Assembly (NCBI GenBank): GCA_938046585.1
Contig: CALIWR010000005.1
Coordinates: 186,001 to 250,000, forward strand
Direction: 5' to 3'
Length of the DNA: 64,000 bases
DNA from: an uncultured Propionibacteriaceae bacterium
Lineage (GTDB): Bacteria; Actinomycetota; Actinomycetes; Propionibacteriales; Propionibacteriaceae
The position numbers were made by a program, and so were the translations under genes. Shown in pieces: positions 1 to 8,997 of the stretch. The number at the start of each line of letters is the position of its first letter. The first letter of the stretch is position 1. The notes below the pieces were generated by a model. The model had not been told where the DNA came from, ran no database searches, and was given only the letters and a program-made list of their open reading frames with translations.

Positions 1-1
1 G

Positions 2-532
2 GCCCAGGTTCGCTACCCGGCCCGCTTCCAGCTGGTGATGGCCGCCAATCCGTGCCCGTGCGGGCAATACGGCAACCCGAACGGCCGCTGCCAGTGCCCT
101 CCGATGGCGGTCCGGCGCTACCTGGCCCGGATCTCGGGTCCGTTGCTGGACCGGATCGACCTGCAGCAGACGGTACGGCCGGTGCGCCAGTCATTGCTGG
201 CTCAGGCACCACCGGGGGAATCGTCGGGCACGGTCCGAGAACGGGTGGCCCAGGCTCGCCAGCGACAGGCGAGACGGCTGGCCGGGACCGGCTGGACGAC
301 GAACGCCGAGGTTAGCGGCAGCTTCCTGCGGATGTCGCTGCCGCTGCCGTTAGGCATCGAGATGATCGACCAGGCGGTGGCTCATGGCAGCCTGACATCG
401 CGTGGGGTGGATCGGGTGCTGCGAGTGGCATGGACGGTCTGCGACCTGGCTGGGGCTGACCGCCCCACCTCAGATCATCTGCGGCTCGCGCTGGCGATGC
501 GTCGCGGTGAGACAGTGGGGGCGGCAGCATGA
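2..532 (+). CDS. comM: YifB/ComM family Mg-chelatase-like AAA ATPase, C-terminal part
   Basis: The reading frame is open from base 2, so the gene begins upstream of the window and only about 176 C-terminal residues are present. The translation carries the family stretch PARFQLVMAANPCPCG followed by a cysteine cluster, then the helical Mg-chelatase C-terminal domain ending near residues RLALAMRRGE. In other bacteria ComM acts as a helicase that promotes branch migration when incoming DNA recombines during transformation. Its stop overlaps the dprA start (ATGA), which fits the usual comM-dprA operon. The ATPase Walker motifs would lie upstream and cannot be checked here. Confidence 0.93.
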   Translation, partial: AQVRYPARFQLVMAANPCPCGQYGNPNGRCQCPPMAVRRYLARISGPLLDRIDLQQTVRPVRQSLLAQAPPGESSGTVRERVAQARQRQARRLAGTGWTTNAEVSGSFLRMSLPLPLGIEMIDQAVAHGSLTSRGVDRVLRVAWTVCDLAGADRPTSDHLRLALAMRRGETVGAAA

Positions 533-1644
533 GCCACGAGGCAGAACGGGATTCCCGGATGGCATTGGCCTGCGTGACTGAACCTGGCCGACACCGTCTC
601 GCCGAGGAAGTCCAGCGGCGCGGTGCAGAGGCCGTGTGGCGCCAGATCCAGGAGCGAACCTCGCCGACCGGGTTGCGGCTGCACCCAGCCGACGTGGATC
701 TTCGGGCGGTACAGCAGCAGACCCAGCGAGCCGGGGCCAGGTTCGTGATCCCGGGCGATCGGGAGTGGTTCACCGGCCTCGACGACCTGGCCATGCTCGA
801 CCAGGTAGGCGACACCTGGTCAGCGCCGCCTCTCGGACTCTGGATCGTTGGGCCGGCCGATCTGTCACAGGCCAGCAGTCGAGCAGTGGCGGTGGTGGGG
901 TCGCGTGCCTGCACCAGCTATGGCGAGACAGTCGCGACCGAATTGGCTGCTGATCTGGCAGAGCGGGATGTGACGGTAGTCTCAGGGGCCGCGTACGGAA
1001 TCGATGCAGCGGCACACCGGGGCGCACTGGCGGTCAACGGTACCACCGTGGCTGTTCTTGCTTGCGGAATCGACCGCGACTACCCCCAGGGTAACGCCGG
1101 CCTGCTGCGTCACATCCGGGCCACCGGGGCCGTGATCACCGAGCACCCGCCGGGCACCATCGTGAACCGTTCGCGGTTCTTGGCCCGAAATCGGCTGATC
1201 GCTGCCCTGGCGCAGGGGACGGTGATGGTGGAGTCTGCTACCCGCAGCGGCGCCCGGAACACTGTGACCTGGACCGACAGTCTCTCCCGCCGGGTCTTTG
1301 CTGTCCCGGGACCAGTGACCTCGACTATGTCGGCAGGCCCACACAGCCTGATCCGGGACTTTAACGCGATCCTGGTTCGCAACGGATCCGACATCTGTGC
1401 GGACCTGGGGCTGGTGCCGGAACCGGCCTATCAGCCCGAGCCGGCGACCCCCTTCGACCTCCTCACAGCCGAGCAGCAGATGGTTCGCGAACTACTGCCC
1501 GCTCGGGGCCAGGTCAGCACCGACGAACTCGTGATCCGCAGTGGGCTGGGTGTACAACAGTGCCTAGTGGCGCTGCAGGGACTGGTCGACCAGGACATGG
1601 TCACGGCAGCCTCCGAGGGGATGTGGAGACTACGACCTCACTGA
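529..1644 (+). CDS. dprA: DNA-processing protein DprA
   Basis: This 371-residue protein has the Rossmann-like DprA core (about residues 120-290), with the signatures VVGSRACTSYG, SGAAYGIDAAAH and the phosphate-site-like EHPPGT, and a winged-helix C-terminus (about 305-370). DprA loads RecA on incoming single-stranded DNA. The ATG start overlaps the comM stop by four bases, so the two are translationally coupled. Natural transformation is not shown by the sequence; many non-transforming actinobacteria also keep dprA. Confidence 0.95.
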   Translation: MSHEAERDSRMALACVTEPGRHRLAEEVQRRGAEAVWRQIQERTSPTGLRLHPADVDLRAVQQQTQRAGARFVIPGDREWFTGLDDLAMLDQVGDTWSAPPLGLWIVGPADLSQASSRAVAVVGSRACTSYGETVATELAADLAERDVTVVSGAAYGIDAAAHRGALAVNGTTVAVLACGIDRDYPQGNAGLLRHIRATGAVITEHPPGTIVNRSRFLARNRLIAALAQGTVMVESATRSGARNTVTWTDSLSRRVFAVPGPVTSTMSAGPHSLIRDFNAILVRNGSDICADLGLVPEPAYQPEPATPFDLLTAEQQMVRELLPARGQVSTDELVIRSGLGVQQCLVALQGLVDQDMVTAASEGMWRLRPH

Positions 1645-1645
1645 G

Positions 1646-1664
1646 GGCCGCCGCCGTGGCGGCC
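1646..1664. terminator. Hairpin between convergent dprA and M48 genes
   Basis: GGCCGCC at 1646-1652 pairs perfectly with GGCGGCC at 1658-1664 around a 5-nt loop. It sits exactly between two convergent genes, so it could end transcription in both directions. There is no T-run on the plus-strand side. Confidence 0.5.
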
Positions 1665-1665
1665 G

Positions 1666-2745
1666 TCACCAAACTGGGCCGGGTCGATCATCTTCCGGTT
1701 CGTCTCCGCGTGTCTGCCTGCGCAGCGGCGAGGTGGCGTTCTTGAAAAGACCTCCGACCCACGAGCCGACGCTGCCGACACCGTCGGCGATGTCGCCGAA
1801 GGTGGTGGCGATAGTGTCCTCGGCTCGGGCGAACTGATCCTGGTAGGAGGCAGCTGCCCGGGCCACATCCTCCGACAGCTTCGCGCTGGCATCGTCGGCT
1901 CGCCGCGGGTACGACCCCTGCATCACCAGGTGATACTCGCCGCTGGAGATCCACGAGCGGAGTTCGCCGGCTCGGACCACGGCAAAGGGGTGACTCATGC
2001 TTTCCACCATCAGCGCCCGCAGGATCAGATCCCGGATGTCATGGTCCTCGGAGTACTCCGCAGCCTGTTCCAAGAAGGCCTGCGTGTCCAATTCGGAGAG
2101 ATGCCCGCCGCTGGCGAGCTTCATGTGTACGCGCAGCGCCGCATCGGGATCCTGGCAGGCCAGCAGGCCGGCCCGGTCGGCCGACAATTCAGACTTGCGC
2201 GACCACTCTCCGAGGGCGGCCAGGATTGCTCGTACGCCCAGGAAACCGAACGGGATCGACAAGAAGGTCGACGACAGCTGGGTCAGCACCAGCAGCATCG
2301 TGTGGTACAGGGAGTGGCCGCTGCCGACGTGTCCGAGCTCATGGCCGAGGATGAAGCGCAATTCGTCTTCGTCGCAGAGGTCGATTAGTCCGGAATTGAG
2401 CACGATCACCGGTCGATCCAGCCCTACGGTCATCGCGTTGAGAAACGGGTTCGCCGCGACGTACAGGTCCGGCAGATCCTCGACATCAAGGGCGGTGGCG
2501 GCCTGGTTATACAGGCGGAAGACGCGGGGGAACTGACAGGTGTCCACCTTGACCGCTGAGCCGAGCAGGCTGATCCGGACCGCCCGCTCGCTAAGGAAGC
2601 TGCTGATCTTCTTCAGGACGAAGTCGAAGCCGCGCAATTTGCGCAGCGCGACCAAGGCTCCCCGGTCGGCGGGATGCTCCCATGCCCTCGAACTGATACC
2701 CGTCAGGACGATGCGCTCTTTCGCGTTCTCTGCCATGGTGCCCAT
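1666..2745 (-). CDS. M48 family zinc metalloprotease
   Basis: The 359-residue protein has the zinc-protease motif HELGH at residues 135-139, then a hydrophobic segment (YHTMLLVLTQLSSTFLSIPF) and the downstream ELSADRAG stretch that supplies the third zinc ligand in this family. M48 proteins of this size are usually membrane-associated peptidases. The start at 2745 (MGTMAEN) is preferred; an open frame to 2841 reads Cys/Arg-rich non-homologous sequence, and a second ATG lies 9 bases further in. The N-terminal ~80 residues resemble the longer actinobacterial versions rather than HtpX, which begins with membrane spans. Confidence 0.88.
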   Translation of the reverse strand: MGTMAENAKERIVLTGISSRAWEHPADRGALVALRKLRGFDFVLKKISSFLSERAVRISLLGSAVKVDTCQFPRVFRLYNQAATALDVEDLPDLYVAANPFLNAMTVGLDRPVIVLNSGLIDLCDEDELRFILGHELGHVGSGHSLYHTMLLVLTQLSSTFLSIPFGFLGVRAILAALGEWSRKSELSADRAGLLACQDPDAALRVHMKLASGGHLSELDTQAFLEQAAEYSEDHDIRDLILRALMVESMSHPFAVVRAGELRSWISSGEYHLVMQGSYPRRADDASAKLSEDVARAAASYQDQFARAEDTIATTFGDIADGVGSVGSWVGGLFKNATSPLRRQTRGDEPEDDRPGPVW

Positions 2746-2861
2746 TGTGCCCCGCTGGTGGTTACGCCTCGATCGGCACGGACAACACCGGTGCCGAACC
2801 GACAGCACTTGACGCCCGTACGCCAGCACATGGGACAACACCCGGTGGGCAGGCTTTCATC

Positions 2862-3365
2862 ATGACAGTTCTACGTCGTACTCCGGGACTGACTGAGGGG
2901 TCGTTGCACCGGCCAGCCGTGGTCGCGACCATCAACACTCACTTACCTGTGGCTGAGCGGGTAGCTGGGACGATCGGCCTGCTGCTGGGTGACCATGCCG
3001 GCCAGGTGATGCACCAGATCGTGATCCAGGTCGTCTGGCGTAGTCGAGCCGAGGAGCGCCGCCATTCCATTGATGTCTCCGCGCTGCATCGGGCCCGAAC
3101 TGTGGTAGCGGTCCTAGCTAGGGAGGACGGAGTTCCCGGGCCCTGGGATGCGGCCTGGCGGCAGGCCGTGATGGATGTGGCCAGCCAAGCCGGTTGCCGG
3201 GTGCTGGGGGTCTACCTGGCCACTCCCACCGGGATCACCGAGGTCGATGGCAGCACCGCATTGCGATTGATTTCCGGACGAGCCTGGAAAGGACGGCCCC
3301 GGATCGGGTCTCAGGCCTCGATGGCGAGTCGGGCCGCTGTGGCGCTCGTACGCCCGGCCGAATAA
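2862..3365 (+). CDS. Conserved-looking hypothetical protein
   Basis: This 167-residue product is not recognised. It is soluble, with no signal peptide or membrane span, and its alternating hydrophobic pattern (for example MHQIVIQVVWRS and TVVAVLAREDG) suggests an alpha/beta fold. It is divergent from the M48 gene. ATG at 2862 is chosen; the frame is open back to 2745 but that stretch overlaps the M48 start and reads low-quality sequence. The Shine-Dalgarno sequence is weak, so the start is uncertain. Confidence 0.55.
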   Translation: MTVLRRTPGLTEGSLHRPAVVATINTHLPVAERVAGTIGLLLGDHAGQVMHQIVIQVVWRSRAEERRHSIDVSALHRARTVVAVLAREDGVPGPWDAAWRQAVMDVASQAGCRVLGVYLATPTGITEVDGSTALRLISGRAWKGRPRIGSQASMASRAAVALVRPAE

Positions 3366-3393
3366 TTATTCCGCGATACGCGAGACCCGTGAG

Positions 3394-3479
3394 TGTCCGA
3401 GAGAGGACTTGAACCTCCATGCCCTAAAACGGGCACCAGCACCTCAAGCTGGCGCGTCTACCTATTCCGCCACCCGGAC
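3394..3479 (-). tRNA. tRNA-Leu (anticodon GAG)
   Basis: The 86-nt reverse-strand sequence folds as a type II tRNA with a long variable arm. The acceptor stem GTCCGGG (3473-3479) pairs with CTCGGAC (3395-3401), with an A discriminator. The anticodon stem CCAGC/GCTGG encloses the loop TTGAGGT, giving GAG, which reads CUC. The T-loop is TTCAAGT. CCA is not encoded directly after the discriminator. Confidence 0.96.
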
Positions 3480-3606
3480 GAGCTCTGCTGGCGTGCTACC
3501 AGCGCGGACAGTGTAGCAATCCTGCGACCGGGATGCGATCCGCCAGTTGGGTGCCAGATTGCGGTCGTCCTGGGGTGTGGGCAGTACGGTGCGGCAGGAT
3601 GAGCCC

Positions 3607-4917
3607 ATGAGCATGCCTGCGGCCGAGGTGGTGCGGTTCACCAGCGACCTGATCCGGATCGACACATCCAACTATGGTCCTGACCAGGATGGGCCGGGGG
3701 AACGTGACGCCGCCGAGTACGTGGCGGCGGCGCTGGCCGAGGTAGGCCTGGAGCCAGAGTTGTACGAATCGGCTTCCCGTCGAACCACGGTGGTTGCCCG
3801 TTGGGAGCCCGCCGGTGTTGACGCCTCGCTGCCACCGCTGTTGCTGCACGGGCATACCGATGTGGTGCCGGCGGTGGCGTCCGACTGGTCCGTTGACCCG
3901 TTCTCAGGGGAGGTCCGCGACGGTTTCGTGTACGGTCGCGGCGCGGTCGACATGAAGGACTTTGACGCGATGCTCCTGAGCGTGGTCCGGGATCGGATCC
4001 GTACCAACCGGCCACCGCGGCGCCCGATTCGGCTGGTCTTCCCGGCCGACGAGGAGGCCTCTGGCGCGTTGGGCGCCCAGTGGCTGGTCGAGAACCATCC
4101 CGACACGATCCGCGACTGCACCCAGGCCATCGGTGAGGTGGGCGGGTTCTCGCTCACTGTTAACGACGATGCCCGGCTGTATCTGGTGCAGGTCGCCGAG
4201 AAGGGGATCGCCTGGATGCGGCTGGTGGCCGAGGGCACCGCCGGCCACGGTTCGATGCGCAATAACGACAACGCGGTGACCGAGCTGGCGAAGGCGGTGA
4301 GCCGGCTCGGCGAGTATCCCTGGCCGTACCAGCTGCACCCCGCCCAGCAGGCCTTCCTGGATGCGGTCGAGGATGCCCTGGAGATCACCATCAACCTTGA
4401 CACGGTGGAGCAGACCCTGGCCCGGCTGGGCACGATTTCGCGGATGGTGGGGGCCACCATGAGCCACACGGCCATCCCCTCCATGCTGGACGCCGGCTAC
4501 AAGGTGAACGTGGTTCCCGGTCGGGCCACCGCCCAGGTCGATGGTCGTTTCCTGCCTGGGCGACGAGAGGAATTTTTGGAGATGGTCCGCGAGATTGTCG
4601 GACCCAAGATCCGCGTCGAGCTGACCGTTGAACTGCCCTCGGTCGAGACACAGTTCGCCGGGGCCCTGGTCGAGGCCATGAATGAGTCCCTGCTCCGGCA
4701 CGACCCCCGAGCCCGTACCGCGCCGTACCTGCTGTCGGCAGGAACCGACGCGAAATCGTTCCAGGCGCTCGGGATCCAGTGCTTCGGTTTCGTCCCGCTG
4801 CGGTTGCCGCCGGATCTGGACTTCGTGGGTCTTTTCCACGGGATCGACGAACGCGTGCCGGTGGACTCGTTGGAGTTCGGCTGCCGGGTCCTGGACAGCC
4901 TGCTCGATATTGCCTGA
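3607..4917 (+). CDS. M20/M25/M40 family metallo-peptidase
   Basis: The 436-residue protein matches the di-zinc M20 family. It has the metal-binding HGHTDVVP near residue 80, GRGAVDMKD around 110-120, the catalytic acidic pair in DEEASG, and a dimerisation insert followed by C-terminal HGIDERV. Members include ArgE/DapE-like deacylases and carboxypeptidases; the substrate cannot be set from sequence. ATG at 3607 is preceded by AGGA at a 7-nt distance; an upstream in-frame start at 3547 lacks family similarity. Confidence 0.92.
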   Translation: MSMPAAEVVRFTSDLIRIDTSNYGPDQDGPGERDAAEYVAAALAEVGLEPELYESASRRTTVVARWEPAGVDASLPPLLLHGHTDVVPAVASDWSVDPFSGEVRDGFVYGRGAVDMKDFDAMLLSVVRDRIRTNRPPRRPIRLVFPADEEASGALGAQWLVENHPDTIRDCTQAIGEVGGFSLTVNDDARLYLVQVAEKGIAWMRLVAEGTAGHGSMRNNDNAVTELAKAVSRLGEYPWPYQLHPAQQAFLDAVEDALEITINLDTVEQTLARLGTISRMVGATMSHTAIPSMLDAGYKVNVVPGRATAQVDGRFLPGRREEFLEMVREIVGPKIRVELTVELPSVETQFAGALVEAMNESLLRHDPRARTAPYLLSAGTDAKSFQALGIQCFGFVPLRLPPDLDFVGLFHGIDERVPVDSLEFGCRVLDSLLDIA

Positions 4918-4923
4918 ACTGGC

Positions 4924-5889
4924 TCAGATGGTACGGCCGTAGTTGGGACCGCCTGAGACATCATCCAGAGCTGTTGTGATCGGGCCCGGCAGGATTGTCT
5001 CTTCGACCGCCAGTAGTTCGTTGAGCTGAGCCACGGTCCGAGCGCCCAGCAGTGGGGCAGTGACCCCAGGCGCGTCGCGGACCCACAGCAGCGCCACCTG
5101 GGCCGGGGTAAGTCCCAGCCCGTCCGCGGCTGTGGCCACCGAGTCCACGACACCGCGGGAACGAACATCAAGATACGGCTCGACAAACCAGCCCAGATGA
5201 GATGAGGCGGCCCGGGAGCCCCGCGGCGTGGTACGGCGGTAGATCCCGGTCAGTACCCCTCGCCCCAGCGGGGACCAGGGGAAGAAGCCGAGTCCCAGGG
5301 CCCGCACAGCGGGCAGAATCTCCACCTCAGCGCGGCGGGCCAGCAGGGAATACTCCACCTGAGTCGAGACCACCGGTACCCGCCCCGGGACTGCCCGTTG
5401 CCAGGTCACCGCCTGCGCGGTCTGCCAGCCGATGAAATTCGAGACTCCGACATAGCGGGCCATCCCGGTCGACACCGCATGGTCCAGGGCGGCCAGGGTT
5501 TCCTCGATCGGGGCATCGCCCCAGGCATGGACCTGCCACAGGTCGACGGCCTCTACCCGTAGCCGGCGCAGCGAGCCGGCTAGGTCGTCCAGCATGGTCC
5601 GACGGGAGGTGTCGACTACCCGTTCCCCGTCACGGGTGACGAAGCCAGCCTTGGTTGCCAGCACCACGTCCTCCCGATCGACCACCGTCGCCAGCAGAGA
5701 ACCCAGCAACCGCTCTACCTCGCCATGTCCGTACGCAGCGGCAGTGTCTACCAAAGAACCGCCGGCACCGCAGAAAGTTTCGAGTAGCTGGGCTGCCTCC
5801 CGGGGCGTGATGTCCCGCCCCCACGTCATCGTCCCCAGGCCGAGGCGGGAGACCCGCAGCCCCGAGTCGCCGACCGAGCGGGACTGCAT
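4924..5889 (-). CDS. Aldo/keto reductase
   Basis: This 321-residue (beta/alpha)8 oxidoreductase has the AKR residues: DTAAAYGHGEVE carries the catalytic Asp and Tyr, VLATKAG the Lys, and LWQVHAWGD the His. NADPH-dependent reduction of an unidentified carbonyl substrate is the likely role. The ATG at 5889 overlaps the uppP stop by one base (TGATG), so it is coupled to the gene upstream on the minus strand. The open frame to 6243 is antisense to uppP codons and was not used. Confidence 0.92.
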   Translation of the reverse strand: MQSRSVGDSGLRVSRLGLGTMTWGRDITPREAAQLLETFCGAGGSLVDTAAAYGHGEVERLLGSLLATVVDREDVVLATKAGFVTRDGERVVDTSRRTMLDDLAGSLRRLRVEAVDLWQVHAWGDAPIEETLAALDHAVSTGMARYVGVSNFIGWQTAQAVTWQRAVPGRVPVVSTQVEYSLLARRAEVEILPAVRALGLGFFPWSPLGRGVLTGIYRRTTPRGSRAASSHLGWFVEPYLDVRSRGVVDSVATAADGLGLTPAQVALLWVRDAPGVTAPLLGARTVAQLNELLAVEETILPGPITTALDDVSGGPNYGRTI

Positions 5890-6728
5890 CAGGAGATGAG
5901 GCCCGTCGCCAGCAGGGCGATGATCGTCCCTCCTGCCAGGAGCCGGTAGATGACGAAAGCCGTGAATGTGTTCGACTGGACGAACGTGAGCAGCCAGGCG
6001 ATGCTCGCGTACGCGACTACGAACGACACCGCGATCCCGATCCCAGTCGATCCCCAGCCGACGGTGGAGGCGATCTGGGGCGCCTGGGTCACGGCCTCCA
6101 AGATCCCAGCCCCCAACAGGGTTGGGATACCGAGGAAGAAACTCCACCGGGTCGCCGTCACCCGGTCGATCCCTCGCAGCAGGCCCCCGGAGATAGTGGC
6201 GCCGGAACGAGACACTCCGGGGACCACCGAGATGCACTGCCACAGGCCGATGATCAGGGCATCGGTAACCGTCATGGTTTGTTCGCAGCGGGGCTCAGAT
6301 CGGCGTGCCGAGTATCGGTCTGCCAGCCACATCACCAGCGACCATCCGATCAGCCCGCCGGCTACCACCCACAGGCTGCGCAGCGGGCCTTCGATCAGAT
6401 CCTTGAAGGCCAAACCCACGATCACTGACGGGATCACTCCCACGATCACGCCCAACCCGAGCCGGAAGTCGGCGCTGTCGCGGGCCGGCTTCGACGCCAG
6501 ACCCCGAAAGAAACCGACAGCGAGCCGGATGATGTCGCGCCAGAAGTAGACGATCGCGGCCAGGATCGCGCCAGACTGGATGACCGCGGTGAAGGCGGTG
6601 ATCCCGGCATCAGCGACGTTGTGGCCCAGCAGTTCCTCCACCACCGTGAGGTGTCCCGTCGACGAGATCGGCAGGAATTCACTGATCCCCTCGACGATGC
6701 CGAGAATGACAGCATCCCACCACTGCAT
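5889..6728 (-). CDS. uppP: Undecaprenyl-diphosphatase UppP (BacA)
   Basis: This 279-residue integral membrane phosphatase recycles undecaprenyl pyrophosphate for peptidoglycan synthesis and can confer bacitracin resistance. The family signature EGISEFLPISSTGHL lies at residues 14-28, and the second signature VSRSGATISGG is present later. Multiple hydrophobic segments follow through to the C-terminus, and the length is normal for BacA. It lies between a GNAT gene (36 nt upstream) and the overlapping aldo/keto reductase. Confidence 0.97.
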   Translation of the reverse strand: MQWWDAVILGIVEGISEFLPISSTGHLTVVEELLGHNVADAGITAFTAVIQSGAILAAIVYFWRDIIRLAVGFFRGLASKPARDSADFRLGLGVIVGVIPSVIVGLAFKDLIEGPLRSLWVVAGGLIGWSLVMWLADRYSARRSEPRCEQTMTVTDALIIGLWQCISVVPGVSRSGATISGGLLRGIDRVTATRWSFFLGIPTLLGAGILEAVTQAPQIASTVGWGSTGIGIAVSFVVAYASIAWLLTFVQSNTFTAFVIYRLLAGGTIIALLATGLIS

Positions 6729-6763
6729 CTGTTGCCTTCTTTCGTCGACGAGCCCGCGCCAGG

Positions 6764-7369
6764 CTACTCGCTACCGGCTTCGGCGGCGAGACGACCACGC
6801 AGGTCCCACAGGTAGCGGATGTCGTGAACCGGGCCGGCGGTTCGAGCCAGCCGGTCACGCAGAGCGCCTTCTCGCTCGTAGAAAGCGCGGCCTCGACTGT
6901 TGGCAGCCAGCACCCAGGTCACAGCCACCTGGTGATGGTGATCGACCGCCAGCGCGTCGAGCGCTGCTGCCAGCAGCGCCTTGCCGATTCCTCGGCCTCG
7001 GGCCTCCCCCGCCACCCACAGGTCCCAGAGTTCCCCAGCGGCAGGTGCATCAGGATCACAACAGGGCCCGTACGAGGCGAAACCCAGCACCTCGACCGCG
7101 CCCGCCACGAGGACGGTCACCACCGACGGACTGCTGAGCGTCGCCTCCCACCGGGCTCGGCAGGCGGGCAGAGATAACGAGTCGAGATAGTCGTCAGGCA
7201 GCAGGCCCCGGTAGCCTTCGGTCCAGCCCAGATGGTGTAACCAGGCCACCTGGGCCGCATCTTGGGCTTCGGCCGGGCGGATTGGTACGGTGCGGCGAGA
7301 AGCTGTCCCCACCGCGGCTCTTGGTGCAGCGACGGTAACGTCGCGTGGCCCCGAGAGTGAGGAGGGCAC
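6764..7369 (-). CDS. GNAT family N-acetyltransferase
   Basis: The 201-residue protein has a GNAT fold from about residue 28, with the acetyl-CoA pyrophosphate-binding motif in ARGRGIGKALLAAAL and a C-terminal NSRGRAFYEREG stretch. The substrate is unknown. GTG at 7369 has AGGAGG about 7 nt upstream. The gene begins 13 nt after fabF on the same strand, so it is probably carried on the fab transcript. Confidence 0.88.
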   Translation of the reverse strand: MPSSLSGPRDVTVAAPRAAVGTASRRTVPIRPAEAQDAAQVAWLHHLGWTEGYRGLLPDDYLDSLSLPACRARWEATLSSPSVVTVLVAGAVEVLGFASYGPCCDPDAPAAGELWDLWVAGEARGRGIGKALLAAALDALAVDHHHQVAVTWVLAANSRGRAFYEREGALRDRLARTAGPVHDIRYLWDLRGRLAAEAGSE

Positions 7370-7382
7370 TGCGGCCTCCTGA

Positions 7383-8633
7383 TCAGCGAGTGGCGTGAGC
7401 CGTGGTTACGACCACCGACACGTTGTGACCGCCGAAACCAAACGAGTTGTTGATCGCCGCCAGATCACCATCGGGGAGCTGGCGAGCCTTCAGAGCAGCG
7501 ATGTCGATACCCAGCCCGGGTTCCGGATTGTCCAGGTTGATGGTTGGCGGGGCCTGGCGCTGCTGCAGCGCCTTAACGCAGGCCACCGTCTCTAACGCCC
7601 CGGCCCCTCCAAGCAGATGGCCGGTCATCGACTTGGTGCTGGTGACCACGCAGCCGTCGACGTGGCGTCCTAACAATTCGCGGATGCTGGCCGCCTCCAC
7701 CGGATCGCCGGCGGGGGTGGAAGTCCCATGCGCATTGAGGTGCTTGATGTCAGCCGGGGTGAGTCCAGCATCGGCGATCGCCTTGCTCATGGCCAGCACC
7801 TGCCCACGCTGAGAGGGATTGGTCAGGTCGAGGGCGTCGGAGGTAGTGCCGGCACCGGCCAGGGTGGCGTAGATAGCGGCGCCGCGGGCCTGCGCATGCT
7901 CCAAGGTCTCGATCACTAGGCAGGCCCCACCCTCAGAGAGGACGAATCCGTCACGGTCCACGTCCCAGGGGCGGGAGGCGCGCTCCGGCTCGTCGTTGCG
8001 GCGGCTCAGGGCCTGCATCTGGCCGAAGGCCGCCACCGGCAGCGGATGCAAGACTGCCTCGGCGCCGCCCACCACTGCGATATCAGCGCGGCCCAGCATG
8101 ATCAGATCCAAGGCGTGCGCGATCGCCTCATTGGACGAGGCGCAGGCCGAGACCGGGGCGTGGACACCGGCGCGGGCTCGTAGCCGGATCCCGACATTGG
8201 CTGCCGGGGCGTTAGCCATCAGCATCGGGATGGTGAGCGGAGAGACCCGGCGGGGACCCTTTTCCTTGTGCACATCCCAGTTGTCGAGCAGCGAATGCAA
8301 ACCACCGATACCTGACGCCACCGAGACGGCGAACCGGTCCGGATCGACTGCGGACTCGTCGTCCAGACTCAGGCCGGCATCGGCCCAGGCTTCCAAGGCG
8401 GAGACCATAGCGAACTGGGACGAACGGTCAAGCTTGCGCGCTACCACCCGCTCCATGGTGCTGGCCGGGTCGACCGCGGCCTGTCCGGCGATCTTGGTGT
8501 TGAGCTCTTCGGCCCAGGGCGCTTCGATCCGGCTGATGCCGCTGCGTCCGGCCAGCATCGCCTCCCAGGTGGAGGGCAAATCTCCGCCGAGGGGGGTGCT
8601 GGCGCCAAGACCGGTGATCACGACGGTGGGCAT
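7383..8633 (-). CDS. fabF: Beta-ketoacyl-ACP synthase II
   Basis: This 416-residue condensing enzyme elongates acyl-ACP with malonyl-ACP. The nucleophile is Cys164 in VSACASS, and the two histidines lie in NAHGTSTPAGD and TGHLLGGAG. The start at 8633 (MPTVVITGLG) has AAGGA upstream and matches the family N-terminus; the open frame to 8702 is not homologous. It follows acpP in the conserved fabD-fabH-acpP-fabF order. Confidence 0.97.
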   Translation of the reverse strand: MPTVVITGLGASTPLGGDLPSTWEAMLAGRSGISRIEAPWAEELNTKIAGQAAVDPASTMERVVARKLDRSSQFAMVSALEAWADAGLSLDDESAVDPDRFAVSVASGIGGLHSLLDNWDVHKEKGPRRVSPLTIPMLMANAPAANVGIRLRARAGVHAPVSACASSNEAIAHALDLIMLGRADIAVVGGAEAVLHPLPVAAFGQMQALSRRNDEPERASRPWDVDRDGFVLSEGGACLVIETLEHAQARGAAIYATLAGAGTTSDALDLTNPSQRGQVLAMSKAIADAGLTPADIKHLNAHGTSTPAGDPVEAASIRELLGRHVDGCVVTSTKSMTGHLLGGAGALETVACVKALQQRQAPPTINLDNPEPGLGIDIAALKARQLPDGDLAAINNSFGFGGHNVSVVVTTAHATR

Positions 8634-8716
8634 GGGTGTCCTTCTTGGAGTACGGAACCAGCGGTGGTGAGCCGTGGTGGAGCGGCTGGCGCGCCCCACC
8701 ACGAGATTGTCAGGGT

Positions 8717-8962
8717 TCAGGCCTGTGCGCGCTCGACGTAGGCGACAGCGTCGCCGACGGTTCGCAGGTTCTTGGCGTCCTCGTCGGGGATCGAGACGCC
8801 GAACTTGTCCTCGCAGGCGTAGATGATCTCGACCATGGACAGCGAGTCGACATCGAGGTCCTCGGTGAAGGACTTGTCGAGTTGGACGTCCTCCGCCGCG
8901 ACGCCCGCGACGTCGTTGACGATCTCAGCCAGCTGCTCGCGGATCTCTTCGGTGGTGGCCAT
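8717..8962 (-). CDS. acpP: Acyl carrier protein
   Basis: This acidic 81-residue protein has the phosphopantetheine attachment site D39-S40-L41 within DLDVDSLSMVE. It carries growing acyl chains between the Fab enzymes encoded around it. The ATG at 8962 is preceded by AAGGAG. Size and charge are typical. Confidence 0.98.
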   Translation of the reverse strand: MATTEEIREQLAEIVNDVAGVAAEDVQLDKSFTEDLDVDSLSMVEIIYACEDKFGVSIPDEDAKNLRTVGDAVAYVERAQA

Positions 8963-8997
8963 GCGTGATTCTCCTTATGTGTGTGGGAACTGTGGGA